From positions 1 through 39,232 of the IMG/VR virus record IMGVR_UViG_3300007735_000710: a stretch of 39,232 nucleotides of DNA, one strand, 5' to 3'. Below the pieces are notes generated by a model. The model saw only the letters and a list, made by a program, of their open reading frames with translations. It was not told the DNA's origin and did not search any database. Positions 16,968-25,319 of the stretch are shown in pieces (position 1 is the stretch's first letter; each line of letters begins with the position of its first letter). A program made the position numbers and the translations under genes. Source of the DNA: a virus.

Positions 16968-19768
16968 CCATTAAATCTAGTGGCTCTATCGTTGTAAAAT
17001 GCTTCAAACTCACAACTAAGCAGTTTAGATGGGAGTGGAGAGTCGTTCAAGATTTTGATGACTGTATTATCGTTTTTGGAATACACAGGTACACGGAAGT
17101 TGCCTGACGAAACGTTTGTGCTTCCAATATTGGCGGAACCCACGATCTCTCCTGTAAACGAATATTCGTAGGTGTTTTCGTTTTTGATTCCCACCTGAAC
17201 CCTGAAGTATGCAGAGTCGGCATATTGAACGGTTAGATACCTAAGTTGATAACGGCCATTGAGGAAAGCGGCAACACCTCGTCCAGCCGATCCACGAATA
17301 TACGGGGTGCTTAACTCAAAAGCCATGGTATAAGGGGTTCCAATCCAAACAGCCTTTGCGCTATAGTTGCCAACAACTGAAATAGTGGCTTCTGATGTTC
17401 CGGTAAAATTGGTTCCGCTGCTTACAAGAGCCTGATAGCCATCAGTCGTCACAACAGTTGTCTGGTTTGGGCGATAAGATAGAGGCTTAACCAGCGTAAA
17501 AGTTGTAAGGCCGGTATTGGCGTTGTACGTCCCTTCCCCTGCCGCATAATACTTACGCTGATCCAGATAGGTAAGCCAGTTCTTACCACTAGTGATTGCA
17601 TCGGTAAGTCCCGCGCCCATTCTAATTTTCTCAATTGTTAGCCATGAAGTGGCAAGAGTACTATCGTTTCTGGTGCGGAGCATTGCGACATAAAGATCCG
17701 AATCCAAAAAGCCAGCCCAAACACACTTTGCAAAAGAGTTGGAATATGGACCCGAATCGTTGAAGGTAAAGCGGAACCATGCAGACTGAAGCCGCTCATT
17801 ATTCTGCATAAAATAACGATAGCAGTATAGATTGCCCTGAGAAACCACCACAGCAATGTTGTCATGCGTGGTGGCCGTCATATGGCTTGCTGGGCCGGGG
17901 ATGTACTTAGAGACGTTATTGCTAAGATCGTTAGCCAGATACGCCCCATCAATGGCGGGCTGGGGAACTAGTTCACGCATTCCCACATAGTTTCCATTGG
18001 CGTAAGTAAAGAAAATAGAATTAGCCGAAGCAATAGGTTCAATCTTATCGGCCTGATTTTCAAAATCTGCTGCCGGAATCATTGCTACAGACTTTGGAGA
18101 CAAAATATCTCCACCACGGAGGACAAATTGGCTAGTGGGTGTGAATAGAATTAAGTCCCGGTTAAACGGAACAGCAGAAAAAATCTTTCCTACTCGTGGG
18201 CTTGACGACGCGATATCAATTGGATCTGTATCCAAAAGATCAAGCGTGGTGGTCCTCCAGAAATTAAAGAATTCTGAAGTTTCGCTGAAGATGATGTTTT
18301 CTCCAGCCATAAACCCCAGTCGGTTTTGGTGGAAGACCATATCATTGATTTTTTCCCCAACAAAAGATGGCAGGGGATTGGTTTTATTGTCTCCAACTAG
18401 ACGTTGGCTCCAATCATAATCATTATAAAGAGTGGCAGAGGATCCAGCCGGAAGTCCTTGGACAGTTGTTGGCGTGGTTCCATCAGCCTTCTTCAACATA
18501 AACGTGCCGTTTGATTGGCGAATAAGAATCAAAGGTAACGTTGATGTATCAAATTTATATGCGATCCCGGGAGCCGTTGTCTCTTTCCAAAGGCCGCGAG
18601 AGAAGTTGCCGTCCTCGGCTACAAACTTAACCCAGTAATCGTCAAAAGGAGATTCTGGTGTTCCCTCCACTTTTACCATGTAACCGTGTGGAGCCGTTGG
18701 AGGAAGATCGTCAAACCGTTCAACCTTATCCCGGATAAAAGTAACACCGAGGCCGCCAAAATCGTCCTTCAAAACTACTGTAAAATCAGCGGAACCTTGC
18801 AGGTAGATAACACTATCTTTTTGTGTTGAGTTTCCATAGGTAGCGTGGTTATCGATACCGCCTGCTGGACCGATATATCCACCAGAATTACCAGAAAACA
18901 AACTTTTTGAAATATGGTCTGTACCGATTTCACCCGAACCTAGAGACTTATAAACGACCTGAAAGTTGTTCACTCCTCCGATGGGGTTTGTCGGCGTTGT
19001 GGAAACGCTCAAGGTAACTTCAATATTTTCAGTTTCCCAGCCCACACCGTCAGTCAAAATTTGAACTTTACTAACTTTGTTATTGCTGACCGTAATGGTT
19101 GCTGTCGGATAAGTCTGGGCTTCTGTGCCTGAGACGTATGTCAATTGAACGTTTGTGTAGACACCGTTTGTGCCAGCAGAACCAGCATTTGAAATATCAA
19201 TAGATCGACTAGTATGACTAAACGTGCTAGTCACAGATGCACTAGTCAATTCAATGGTGTGTTCTCTATAGTAATTGGCTTGACGAATCCACAGCAATCC
19301 GGCTCTGTTATAGTTTGTTGGCGTCTGAGACGTTAGATCGTTTGTTGCAGCAATAGTAGTAGTTGTATTGGCTAGAAAAGTAACATCACCAATAGTCAAC
19401 GCTTTACGTTGAAATTTTGTTGCTGCGCCCAAAGACGCATTATCGTGAATGTAAATGGTCTGGCGTGTCCCGGCCAAATTATAAACATCCAATGTGCCGT
19501 CTTCCTGCACACACATAATGTACTTCTCAGACTCATCTCGTTCAAGCAGATGAATAAATGGGGGCTGAGAAACAGTAATTTGTCTTGGAGTTCCGTTTGA
19601 AGCAGAAACCACAGCAATGTGTTCAGTCGGAGGCCGCTTAATCAAACCCTCCACAGGACTTGGAATTGCATTATCTAATACCTCCGCTTCGTTTGGATTC
19701 CTAATTGCTGGTGGCTGCTGACTCACACCGCCAATAAGATTTGGAATTGCTGAGGTAATTAGAGGCAT
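16964..19768 (-). CDS. Tail tubular protein B (T7 gp12-like)
   Basis: A 934-residue nozzle protein. The N-terminus MPLITSAIPNLIGGVSQQPP with NPNEAEVLDNAIPSPVEGLIKRP is characteristic of gp12. The rest is beta-rich. The ATG at 19768 overlaps the tail tube A stop (TGATG) and has AGGG 7 bases upstream, so an in-frame TTG three bases before it is less likely. It forms the distal tail tube to which the fibres attach. At 934 residues it is longer than T7 gp12 (794). Confidence 0.93.
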   Translation of the reverse strand: MPLITSAIPNLIGGVSQQPPAIRNPNEAEVLDNAIPSPVEGLIKRPPTEHIAVVSASNGTPRQITVSQPPFIHLLERDESEKYIMCVQEDGTLDVYNLAGTRQTIYIHDNASLGAATKFQRKALTIGDVTFLANTTTTIAATNDLTSQTPTNYNRAGLLWIRQANYYREHTIELTSASVTSTFSHTSRSIDISNAGSAGTNGVYTNVQLTYVSGTEAQTYPTATITVSNNKVSKVQILTDGVGWETENIEVTLSVSTTPTNPIGGVNNFQVVYKSLGSGEIGTDHISKSLFSGNSGGYIGPAGGIDNHATYGNSTQKDSVIYLQGSADFTVVLKDDFGGLGVTFIRDKVERFDDLPPTAPHGYMVKVEGTPESPFDDYWVKFVAEDGNFSRGLWKETTAPGIAYKFDTSTLPLILIRQSNGTFMLKKADGTTPTTVQGLPAGSSATLYNDYDWSQRLVGDNKTNPLPSFVGEKINDMVFHQNRLGFMAGENIIFSETSEFFNFWRTTTLDLLDTDPIDIASSSPRVGKIFSAVPFNRDLILFTPTSQFVLRGGDILSPKSVAMIPAADFENQADKIEPIASANSIFFTYANGNYVGMRELVPQPAIDGAYLANDLSNNVSKYIPGPASHMTATTHDNIAVVVSQGNLYCYRYFMQNNERLQSAWFRFTFNDSGPYSNSFAKCVWAGFLDSDLYVAMLRTRNDSTLATSWLTIEKIRMGAGLTDAITSGKNWLTYLDQRKYYAAGEGTYNANTGLTTFTLVKPLSYRPNQTTVVTTDGYQALVSSGTNFTGTSEATISVVGNYSAKAVWIGTPYTMAFELSTPYIRGSAGRGVAAFLNGRYQLRYLTVQYADSAYFRVQVGIKNENTYEYSFTGEIVGSANIGSTNVSSGNFRVPVYSKNDNTVIKILNDSPLPSKLLSCEFEAFYNDRATRFNG

Positions 19769-20367
19769 CAATTAACCCTGTAAGAGCCCTTACGGAGGAA
19801 CGGTCGAATCATATCATCACTCTGGAAGATTGAATAGTCTCCGACCTCGTTTTCGTATTCCTGCAACTTGGTCAAAGCCACCACTTCATCCGTAGCCGTA
19901 AATGCGTGGAGAGTAGTCGCGCCAACCATACGGTCTTGGAAGATTCTAGCAGCGCGTACCGTAATATAACGCTTGGCAATCTCTGGAAGATCGTCAAAGT
20001 CCATCAAAACAACTTGCTGAACCTGAATTGGCGCGGTGAACGTATACGAGTTCGTCTTGCGGTTATACAGGCGATTGCCACGAACCACAATGTCATAAGT
20101 ATCGTCATAACGGGGATCCATGTCAACACGAACAACGCTGTCGCCAATATAAAGATACCCCGTGGTCGTTTCTGGGGTCATGGTGATGTTATCTTCTGTA
20201 TTGAATTGCCAACCATAAGTCAGCACTTCACGCGACACCTCATCCAGAAGACTCTGGGCAATGAAAGAGTCGGCCCGCTGAGAAGTTAGCGAGTTAACCG
20301 GCGGCTCTCCCACCACCGACAGCATGGTGTTGATTGCTTGAAGTTTGGTCGTTTTGGTAAGAGCCAT
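19768..20367 (-). CDS. Tail tubular protein A (T7 gp11-like)
   Basis: A 199-residue adaptor beginning MALTKTTKLQAINTMLSVVG, with NSLTSQRADSFIAQSLLDEV, LTYGWQFNTE and the later RYITVRAARIFQDRMVG, all typical of T7 gp11. It connects the portal ring to the nozzle. The start at 20367 is supported by AGGAG 5 bases upstream; a longer frame to 20409 would run into the terminator after the capsid gene. Confidence 0.93.
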   Translation of the reverse strand: MALTKTTKLQAINTMLSVVGEPPVNSLTSQRADSFIAQSLLDEVSREVLTYGWQFNTEDNITMTPETTTGYLYIGDSVVRVDMDPRYDDTYDIVVRGNRLYNRKTNSYTFTAPIQVQQVVLMDFDDLPEIAKRYITVRAARIFQDRMVGATTLHAFTATDEVVALTKLQEYENEVGDYSIFQSDDMIRPFLRKGSYRVN

Positions 20368-20381
20368 AGAAACTCCTAAAG

Positions 20382-20432
20382 ACAAAGAAAAGAGGGGGAT
20401 GGAACCCAACTAGGGGAACCACCCCCCTCTTT
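20382..20432 (-). terminator. Intrinsic terminator after capsid gene (T-phi position)
   Basis: On the minus strand a 14-bp stem (AAAGAGGGGGGTGG with CCATCCCCCTCTTT, one G-T pair), a 16-base loop and a T-rich tail (TTTTCTTT) lie 24 bases after the capsid stop. T7 has its main terminator for the phage RNA polymerase at the same place, after gene 10. It would lower expression of tail genes relative to capsid. Confidence 0.88.
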
Positions 20433-20455
20433 AACTCAGGGGTGACTAACCGCTA

Positions 20456-21574
20456 TCAGGTAGCAGTCAGTTCGTAGCAGCACTCCTCGCGGAGCACGTT
20501 GTGACCCATGGCGTACTTGGCGAGCATCAGCGTACCAAGGCGCTCCATGATGTACTCCGACTCCAGCGAGAGATCCATCAACTTCACCGTACCAACAGCC
20601 TCGCGGTGGAAGACGATACCACGGGTGCTGCTGAAGTTGAGGCCCGAGTAACCAGCATCAGTCGTGCCAGAGACATCGTTCTTCACACCCGACGCACCGT
20701 GCAGCACATCCTGATTCGAGGACTCATCAACCGAAGGCAGATGATTGCTCTTCAGAATGCGGATACCCGCAACCGAAAGAACCTCACCACCAGCGATGCT
20801 GCCGTTACCTTCGTTGCCGAAGTCACGGTCAAGAGCATCCTTACCAGTACGGACCAGAGCATAGTACACGTCCGGGCGAAGAATCGCAAAGCGATCCGCG
20901 CTGGGCACATTCTTCTCGTCCATACGGCGAGCAACACTAAACAGACCTTCGATGATCGTGTCGCCGGTGGGATTCGCGTTGATACCAACCTGAGCACCAA
21001 GGTAGGTGGTGTCAGTACCAGAAGCCACACCGAAGCGATCCGTGGTCTTACGAGCACCAGCGATCACGGTACGGATCAGGTTCTTGTCAGCCGTGTAGGC
21101 CAGAGCCCGACCAATCTCCGTGCTGTAGATGCTACGCACATCGTAGTGGTTCTTCATCTCATCGATGTCGGCCACGAAGGTGCTGGACACGAGAACATCG
21201 TCAATGAGGATGACCTTCTCGTTGTGACGGAAGCGGCTAAGGTACTTCGAGGAAGGGCTGTTGCCCGAATCGAAAGAAACCGTGGGAGAACCAGCGCTGG
21301 CCGAAGCCGCAAACAGGTTCGTGCCAGCAGCCTCGCTCAGAACGCTCTCGCCGGGGACATGGTACTTGGCCGAAGCCACGCCGGTCACCGGGAAGGTAGC
21401 ACTCTTGCCACTCTGAATGGTGCGAACACGATGCAGCGGCATCATCACGTTGTACTTCTCGAACGTCGTGATGATCTCACCGCTGAAAACCTTGAGGAAC
21501 AGCGCATCAGCGTCAGCACCAAAGCCGTTGCTAAACGTCTGTCCGAGCCGCGACGGCTGAACAAAATCTGCCAT
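20456..21574 (-). CDS. Major capsid protein (T7 gp10-like)
   Basis: A 372-residue HK97-fold capsid protein. The N-terminus MADFVQPSRLGQTFSNGFGA with LFLKVFSGEIITTFEKYNVM and HRVRTIQSGKSATFPV is typical of T7-like capsids, as is the C-terminal region DLSLESEYIMERLGTLMLAK. AAGGAA precedes the ATG by 7 bases. A terminator-like hairpin lies upstream (21695-21730) and a strong one downstream, so capsid is bracketed as its own expression unit. No frameshift extension is evident. Confidence 0.96.
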   Translation of the reverse strand: MADFVQPSRLGQTFSNGFGADADALFLKVFSGEIITTFEKYNVMMPLHRVRTIQSGKSATFPVTGVASAKYHVPGESVLSEAAGTNLFAASASAGSPTVSFDSGNSPSSKYLSRFRHNEKVILIDDVLVSSTFVADIDEMKNHYDVRSIYSTEIGRALAYTADKNLIRTVIAGARKTTDRFGVASGTDTTYLGAQVGINANPTGDTIIEGLFSVARRMDEKNVPSADRFAILRPDVYYALVRTGKDALDRDFGNEGNGSIAGGEVLSVAGIRILKSNHLPSVDESSNQDVLHGASGVKNDVSGTTDAGYSGLNFSSTRGIVFHREAVGTVKLMDLSLESEYIMERLGTLMLAKYAMGHNVLREECCYELTAT

Positions 21575-21694
21575 GTGTAAATTCCTTAAAAGAAAGTGAA
21601 CTATTGTGTAGATGATTAATGCTGTTCGTTACCAGTTCTCCCTCGCAAGGGGCTAGCCACTAGAGCACTTCTCAAGTCCATCTGAAAACTTGAG

Positions 21695-21730
21695 AAAGAA
21701 AAGAACCACCCAGATTTCTCCGAGTGGTTC
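21695..21730 (-). terminator. Probable terminator between spanin cassette and capsid
   Basis: On the minus strand a 9-bp stem (GAACCACTC with GGGTGGTTC, one T-G pair) with a 10-base loop is followed by TTTTCTTT. A second hairpin follows at once (CTCAAGT/ACTTGAG, 21671-21694). The pair sits in the 177-bp gap upstream of the capsid gene. Readthrough must occur, or a capsid promoter must lie at 21575-21670. The base run GAGGGAGA in that stretch resembles a T7-type start site, but nothing upstream of it is convincing. Confidence 0.65.
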
Positions 21731-21751
21731 ACGAAGTCCGTGCGCTGAATA

Positions 21752-22003
21752 TTAAAGATTAGATTTGGGCGCAGTCTTCGGTGTATCGTCAGGAACATCT
21801 GCGGCCCACCAACCAGCAGGGATCTCGACCTTATTAGCCGACTTGATTCGAGTCCCGTCCTTCTGCACGACGAAGACATGAGCCCGCACAGGCTCCGCCA
21901 GTTGAACAGGAGTCCCCTGAGGGACAAACACCACGGTAGTTCCGCACCCGCTCACGCAGGCGATCCCGGATACCACCAGCAGTTGGATCAGCGTCTTTCG
22001 CAT
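21752..22003 (-). CDS. Small lipoprotein, probable outer spanin (Rz1-like)
   Basis: The 83-residue product begins MRKTLIQLLVVSGIACVSGC. This is a lipoprotein signal: basic n-region, hydrophobic core at 4-16, and lipobox V17-S18-G19-C20. The mature part is Pro/Val rich with AEPVRAHVFVVQKDGTRI and VEIPAGWW. AAGGAAAC before the ATG is a fair ribosome binding site. It starts inside, and in a different frame from, the membrane-anchored gene at 21834-22073. That is the classic layout of Rz/Rz1, hence the call. The role in outer-membrane disruption is inferred. Confidence 0.65.
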   Translation of the reverse strand: MRKTLIQLLVVSGIACVSGCGTTVVFVPQGTPVQLAEPVRAHVFVVQKDGTRIKSANKVEIPAGWWAADVPDDTPKTAPKSNL

Positions 22004-22073
22004 ATGTTTCCTTAGATAGCAGCCGTTCCACAAACAGAAGAACAGAAAAGACTAACTGCCCAAACCAGTTCAT
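21834..22073 (-). CDS. Short membrane-anchored protein, possible inner spanin
   Basis: A 79-residue protein with one N-terminal membrane segment (MNWFGQLVFSVLLFVERLLS), then a charged helical stretch (RDRLRERVRNYRG). The last part, which overlaps the lipoprotein gene in another frame, has an odd Cys/Gly-rich composition. Its ATG overlaps the upstream stop (TGATG), so initiation is coupled. The N-in, C-out design and the embedded lipoprotein gene suggest an inner spanin. The coiled coil is shorter than usual, and the C-terminal third could be a by-product of the overlap. Confidence 0.5.
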   Translation of the reverse strand: MNWFGQLVFSVLLFVERLLSKETYAKDADPTAGGIRDRLRERVRNYRGVCPSGDSCSTGGACAGSCLRRAEGRDSNQVG

Positions 22074-22252
22074 CACAGGGCCTTGGCATCCTTAGCCAGA
22101 ATCAGGCCCAGTCCTGCGGTGCAGGCAGCGACGACCGAAGCCACATCAAAGACGGTGGTAGGATCGTTGTCGATCAGGGCGATGATGGCCGAGGAAACGG
22201 CGGTGAGAATGGTGCAGATACCGAGAACGGTGGTCTTGGGACTCGACTTCAC
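22073..22252 (-). CDS. Small protein with two hydrophobic segments, holin-like
   Basis: A 59-residue ORF starting with GTG at 22252. The start is strongly supported: AGGAG, 7 bases, GTG, overlapping the scaffold stop (GTGA). The sequence has two hydrophobic segments, about 8-27 (TVLGICTILTAVSSAIIALI) and 33-53 (TVFDVASVVAACTAGLGLIL), with a DNDP turn between them and charged ends. Two spans plus small size fit a class II-type holin, and the next two genes look like spanins. It is too short to appear in a length-filtered gene list. Holin function is inferred. Confidence 0.65.
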   Translation of the reverse strand: MKSSPKTTVLGICTILTAVSSAIIALIDNDPTTVFDVASVVAACTAGLGLILAKDAKAL

Positions 22253-22986
22253 GACTTGACTCCTAGAGCGTTGGAAAGAGCGACACGCTGTTCAACATCA
22301 CGACGATAGGCCGGATCCTTTGCATAGCGGGGATCCTTCATGGCCTCGACAATTTCAGAGATACTTCGGAAGGCTCCACCGCTGGGTCCGGACACCTCGC
22401 CCTGAATCAGATTGCCAGCACGTCCATTGGCCTGCTCATACCTTGCTCGAAGACCCTGAACAGCCATACGAATAGTATTCATATTTCCAGAGTCGATGAT
22501 TGAATTAAACGCATCCACCTCATCGTCGGGAATATTGTTCCCAGCCCAATCAATCAACTCCTGATACTGTTCCTGTCCACCAGCAAGATTGAAGACTGCC
22601 GAAACATTGGACTCGACAACCGACTTCTGACCTTCAACATAAGCCCTGACAATCTGCTCAGGGATACCCATAGACGCAATTGCCTTAATGGAGTCATCAC
22701 TCAGATCGCCATTTTTGTTGAACTCTTCCGAATACTTTTCAAGTCCAGCAAAGGAAGTCGGCTTATCCGAAGAGAACTTCTTCTCCAGTTCGCCATATGC
22801 CTTGGCAAGATCTTCTGGATTCTGGAACTTCTCAGGAAGCCAAGTAGGGCGCTCCGAAGGCGGAACGGAAGTATCCTCCTGCGGAATCTGCTCTGCCTGC
22901 GATTGTGCCGCCAGAGCCTGAGCCATGGGGTCGTTGGGATTGTTGTTAGTGTCTCGAACAATAGTGACTTGCTGCGGATTACTCAT
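22249..22986 (-). CDS. Scaffolding/capsid assembly protein (T7 gp9-like)
   Basis: A 245-residue acidic, low-complexity helical protein located between portal and capsid, the place of T7 gene 9. It carries the phrase RPTWLPEKFQNPEDLAKAYG (residues about 46-65), which is widely shared by T7-like scaffolds. Its ATG overlaps the portal stop (ATGA). It directs procapsid assembly and then leaves. Confidence 0.9.
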   Translation of the reverse strand: MSNPQQVTIVRDTNNNPNDPMAQALAAQSQAEQIPQEDTSVPPSERPTWLPEKFQNPEDLAKAYGELEKKFSSDKPTSFAGLEKYSEEFNKNGDLSDDSIKAIASMGIPEQIVRAYVEGQKSVVESNVSAVFNLAGGQEQYQELIDWAGNNIPDDEVDAFNSIIDSGNMNTIRMAVQGLRARYEQANGRAGNLIQGEVSGPSGGAFRSISEIVEAMKDPRYAKDPAYRRDVEQRVALSNALGVKS

Positions 22987-24515
22987 TGCGGTGTCTGCTG
23001 TCTCTCGACAATATTACCCATCGTCTGTGCGGCCTGCGGCCCCAATTGCTGAAGAAGTTGCTGCTGCATTGCCATCTGCTGCTCTTGTGCAATCTGCTCT
23101 TCAGACTTGACCAGACCCGCCGTGTCGATGCCGAGAGATGCGGCACGGCGATTCATGTATTCTCGGAAGTCAATATACTGCTGAAGACCACCCGGGCCAA
23201 GAATCTGAGCAATTCCCTGCAAATAAATATCCAGACGATTAAGATCATTACCACGGCCAAGGGCATCGATACCCGTGACAATCGTCGGGGTAATAAAGTC
23301 CTTATTGATCTTGGGCATCTTCTTTGTCTTTGCCAGCCTATCCATGATGCGGTTTACCAGCGGCAACTGGAACTCCTGAGAGAGGAGGCTATAGATACCA
23401 CCAAGTTGACGTTCAATGCTCTGGGTGACCAGCCGGATCTCTTCGGCAGTCACACGCTCGGCATTCCTGATACTGGCTTCAGTCAAAAGGAAAGCATAAG
23501 ACAGGCGCTCATTGATCTGGCCCATGGTCTGAAGAGCCACAGAAAGATCTGCCGCCTTGTTGACCTGAAGAACCGTAACATCGGCAGCGTTGCCCTCAAT
23601 AATCGCACCATTAGAACTCTGGGCCAACTTCTTGGGACGGGTAGTGCCAACCGGATTCACCATAAAGAGCACCTTGGCCGAAGCCGCCGCAGCCTCCACA
23701 ATGCTCTTGGACAGACTCTCCAGAGACACCAGATCTCCGTAGTACTGTTCCACATACCCACGGCCATAATCCTCTCCATCAACCCGATGCATACGCAGGG
23801 GGATGAAAGGACTGCGCTCAATAGGATAAGTCGAGAGGCTATCGGGCAGCATAATTCCGCCAATTTCCTGATAGACCTCTACCTTATCGTCTCCAATAAA
23901 ATGACAACAAGTGTACAACTCAACGGTATCTTCGTGGTTGCACATGCAAGTTTTGGCAATAGCCGCAGCATCTGGCGGAAGAACAGCGGGGGCAACATTC
24001 TCCTTAATCACAATCTTACGAGGATTACCCATTGGATCCCGCTTAACAACATAGCGGTCAAGGCGAATAACCCGCATAGGACCATTATCAGGAAAATAAA
24101 GCAAAACATTGCCAGCCACAATTAGTTGCTTCAGGGCTTCAAACAAAGCAACGCGAATGCTCTGGCCTTCAATGTCCTTCATCACAAGCCGTTCCATCTC
24201 TGACAGGCTTTGTTCCGCTTCTGAGCGAGCCCGAGTGGACATCGCGTCTAGATTTCGCGCTGCCTTGGGGTCAATGACGAAGCGAAAGAAAGGCGCATTG
24301 GGAGGAAGTAGGCTAAGAAGAAGAGCCGATGCAAGATTATTTACGCCCCGAGCCCCAACACTTTGATAAGGAGTAGCAAACTTTTGTGCAGTTTGGTTTC
24401 CTTCGTCTGGAATGAGGTGAGGAAGAGTCAATCGGGAACAGTCTCTGGCTCGCTCCAGATATGAAAATCTGTTGGTTTCTAGAGCCAGATAAAGCGACTT
24501 TCCCGTGTCTGGCAT
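22983..24515 (-). CDS. Portal protein (T7 gp8-like head-tail connector)
   Basis: A 510-residue portal. Residues about 20-75 read LERARDCSRLTLPHLIPDEG and FATPYQSVGARGVNNLASAL, then LLSLLPPNAPFFRF, a well-conserved portal block of T7-like phages. The C-terminal part is Gln-rich. GGGAG lies before the ATG. It forms the twelve-subunit ring at the packaging vertex. Confidence 0.95.
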   Translation of the reverse strand: MPDTGKSLYLALETNRFSYLERARDCSRLTLPHLIPDEGNQTAQKFATPYQSVGARGVNNLASALLLSLLPPNAPFFRFVIDPKAARNLDAMSTRARSEAEQSLSEMERLVMKDIEGQSIRVALFEALKQLIVAGNVLLYFPDNGPMRVIRLDRYVVKRDPMGNPRKIVIKENVAPAVLPPDAAAIAKTCMCNHEDTVELYTCCHFIGDDKVEVYQEIGGIMLPDSLSTYPIERSPFIPLRMHRVDGEDYGRGYVEQYYGDLVSLESLSKSIVEAAAASAKVLFMVNPVGTTRPKKLAQSSNGAIIEGNAADVTVLQVNKAADLSVALQTMGQINERLSYAFLLTEASIRNAERVTAEEIRLVTQSIERQLGGIYSLLSQEFQLPLVNRIMDRLAKTKKMPKINKDFITPTIVTGIDALGRGNDLNRLDIYLQGIAQILGPGGLQQYIDFREYMNRRAASLGIDTAGLVKSEEQIAQEQQMAMQQQLLQQLGPQAAQTMGNIVERQQTPQ

Positions 24516-24518
24516 TGA

Positions 24519-24752
24519 TTAGGCTCCCGGAATGTTAGTACCAGCGGATCCACCGAACTGAATCGTCATACCACGCTTACCCCGACGCTTGATCGTAGCC
24601 GCATCCATACCAGCAGGCATATCCGGAGAACCCTTTGCCGGACCACCCTGCCTCTGCGGTTCCGCTGAAATGTTTGCAATAGCAGGGGCGGAGGGGAGCA
24701 TAACTGGAGCGGGAGGTGGGGGAGGAGACGGCATCTTTGGTGCGATACACAT
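24519..24752 (-). CDS. Proline-rich small protein upstream of portal
   Basis: A 77-residue protein beginning MCIAPKMPSPPPPPAPVMLP with a basic patch TIKRRGKRG. Short proline-rich proteins starting MC.. and located just before the portal are common in T7-like phages, with no known function. AAGG lies upstream of the ATG. Its stop is 4 bases before the portal start. Confidence 0.75.
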   Translation of the reverse strand: MCIAPKMPSPPPPPAPVMLPSAPAIANISAEPQRQGGPAKGSPDMPAGMDAATIKRRGKRGMTIQFGGSAGTNIPGA

Positions 24753-24775
24753 ATAAAAAACCTTATTATGGAAGT

Positions 24776-24991
24776 TTAACTTCTACTTAGTTTATTGTCG
24801 TCTTGATCTTCAAAAACACGGATCAAGTATCGAACAACAGAACGCTGACCTGCCTTATAAAAAATGGCGTCAATCTGTTCGCCAAGGTCAGGGCATCTTT
24901 CTGGGAAGAGTTGATCAATGTACCGAAGAACTTCGATTGGAATTCTCGGAACAGGAACAAAAGCCTCCTTAGAAAGGTTTGAATTATCCAT
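24776..24991 (-). CDS. Small protein of unknown function, 71 residues
   Basis: The product begins MDNSNLSKEAFVPVPRIPIE and contains LRYIDQLFPERCPDLGEQID and GQRSVVRYLIRVFEDQ. Its start overlaps the end of the Nmad1-like gene. Short proteins of this sort are encoded just before the virion genes in related phages, in my recollection without a known role. The ribosome binding site is weak (AAAGAA), which suggests coupling to the gene before. Confidence 0.65.
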   Translation of the reverse strand: MDNSNLSKEAFVPVPRIPIEVLRYIDQLFPERCPDLGEQIDAIFYKAGQRSVVRYLIRVFEDQDDNKLSRS

Positions 24992-25319
24992 TGTTCTTTT
25001 GACTCTGGGTATAGGTATACAGGATTACAGCGTAATTGATGATGTCCAGCACGGTATCCCGAAGAGCCTCATCCTTGACCTTGAACTCCCCGGTCGTGAT
25101 GAAGGTGGACAGGCGGGACATCTTATCGGTCAGACGCACCATGATCCCAGCCTCAGTCTTGCAGATACCCATGGCTTCGCACCGGGTAAAGTTGAGGAAG
25201 GGATGCGTGTCGTCCTTGCCACCGCTGTAATCGTGGTTCTTACGCTCCGAGAGGCCCCGGGCCTCATCGCAGAGTTCCTTGTGCATAGCCAGAAGACGGG
25301 CGCGATTCATGGGGTCCAA
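24984..25319 (-). CDS. Nmad1/DUF1599-like nucleotide-associated protein
   Basis: A 111-residue helical protein with the pattern RKNHDYSG...FLNFTRCEAMG...GIMVRLTDKMSRL...DTVLDIINYAVI. This fits the DUF1599 group, called nucleotide modification associated domain 1, which is related to the MazG-type all-alpha fold. It may hydrolyse or bind a nucleotide. The start at 25319 is a TTG: AGGAGG lies exactly 7 bases before it, whereas the in-frame ATG at 25310 is 16 bases from AGGAGG and overlaps the exonuclease stop (ATGA). Confidence 0.75.
   Translation of the reverse strand: MDPMNRARLLAMHKELCDEARGLSERKNHDYSGGKDDTHPFLNFTRCEAMGICKTEAGIMVRLTDKMSRLSTFITTGEFKVKDEALRDTVLDIINYAVILYTYTQSQKNNG

Noticed and set aside
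20501-21580. 359-codon plus-strand frame antisense to capsid
   Set aside because: The capsid gene is certain and this frame has no recognisable domain; it is a mirror effect.
22986-24125. 379-codon plus-strand frame antisense to portal
   Set aside because: Same reasoning: the portal is certain and no plus-strand operon exists.
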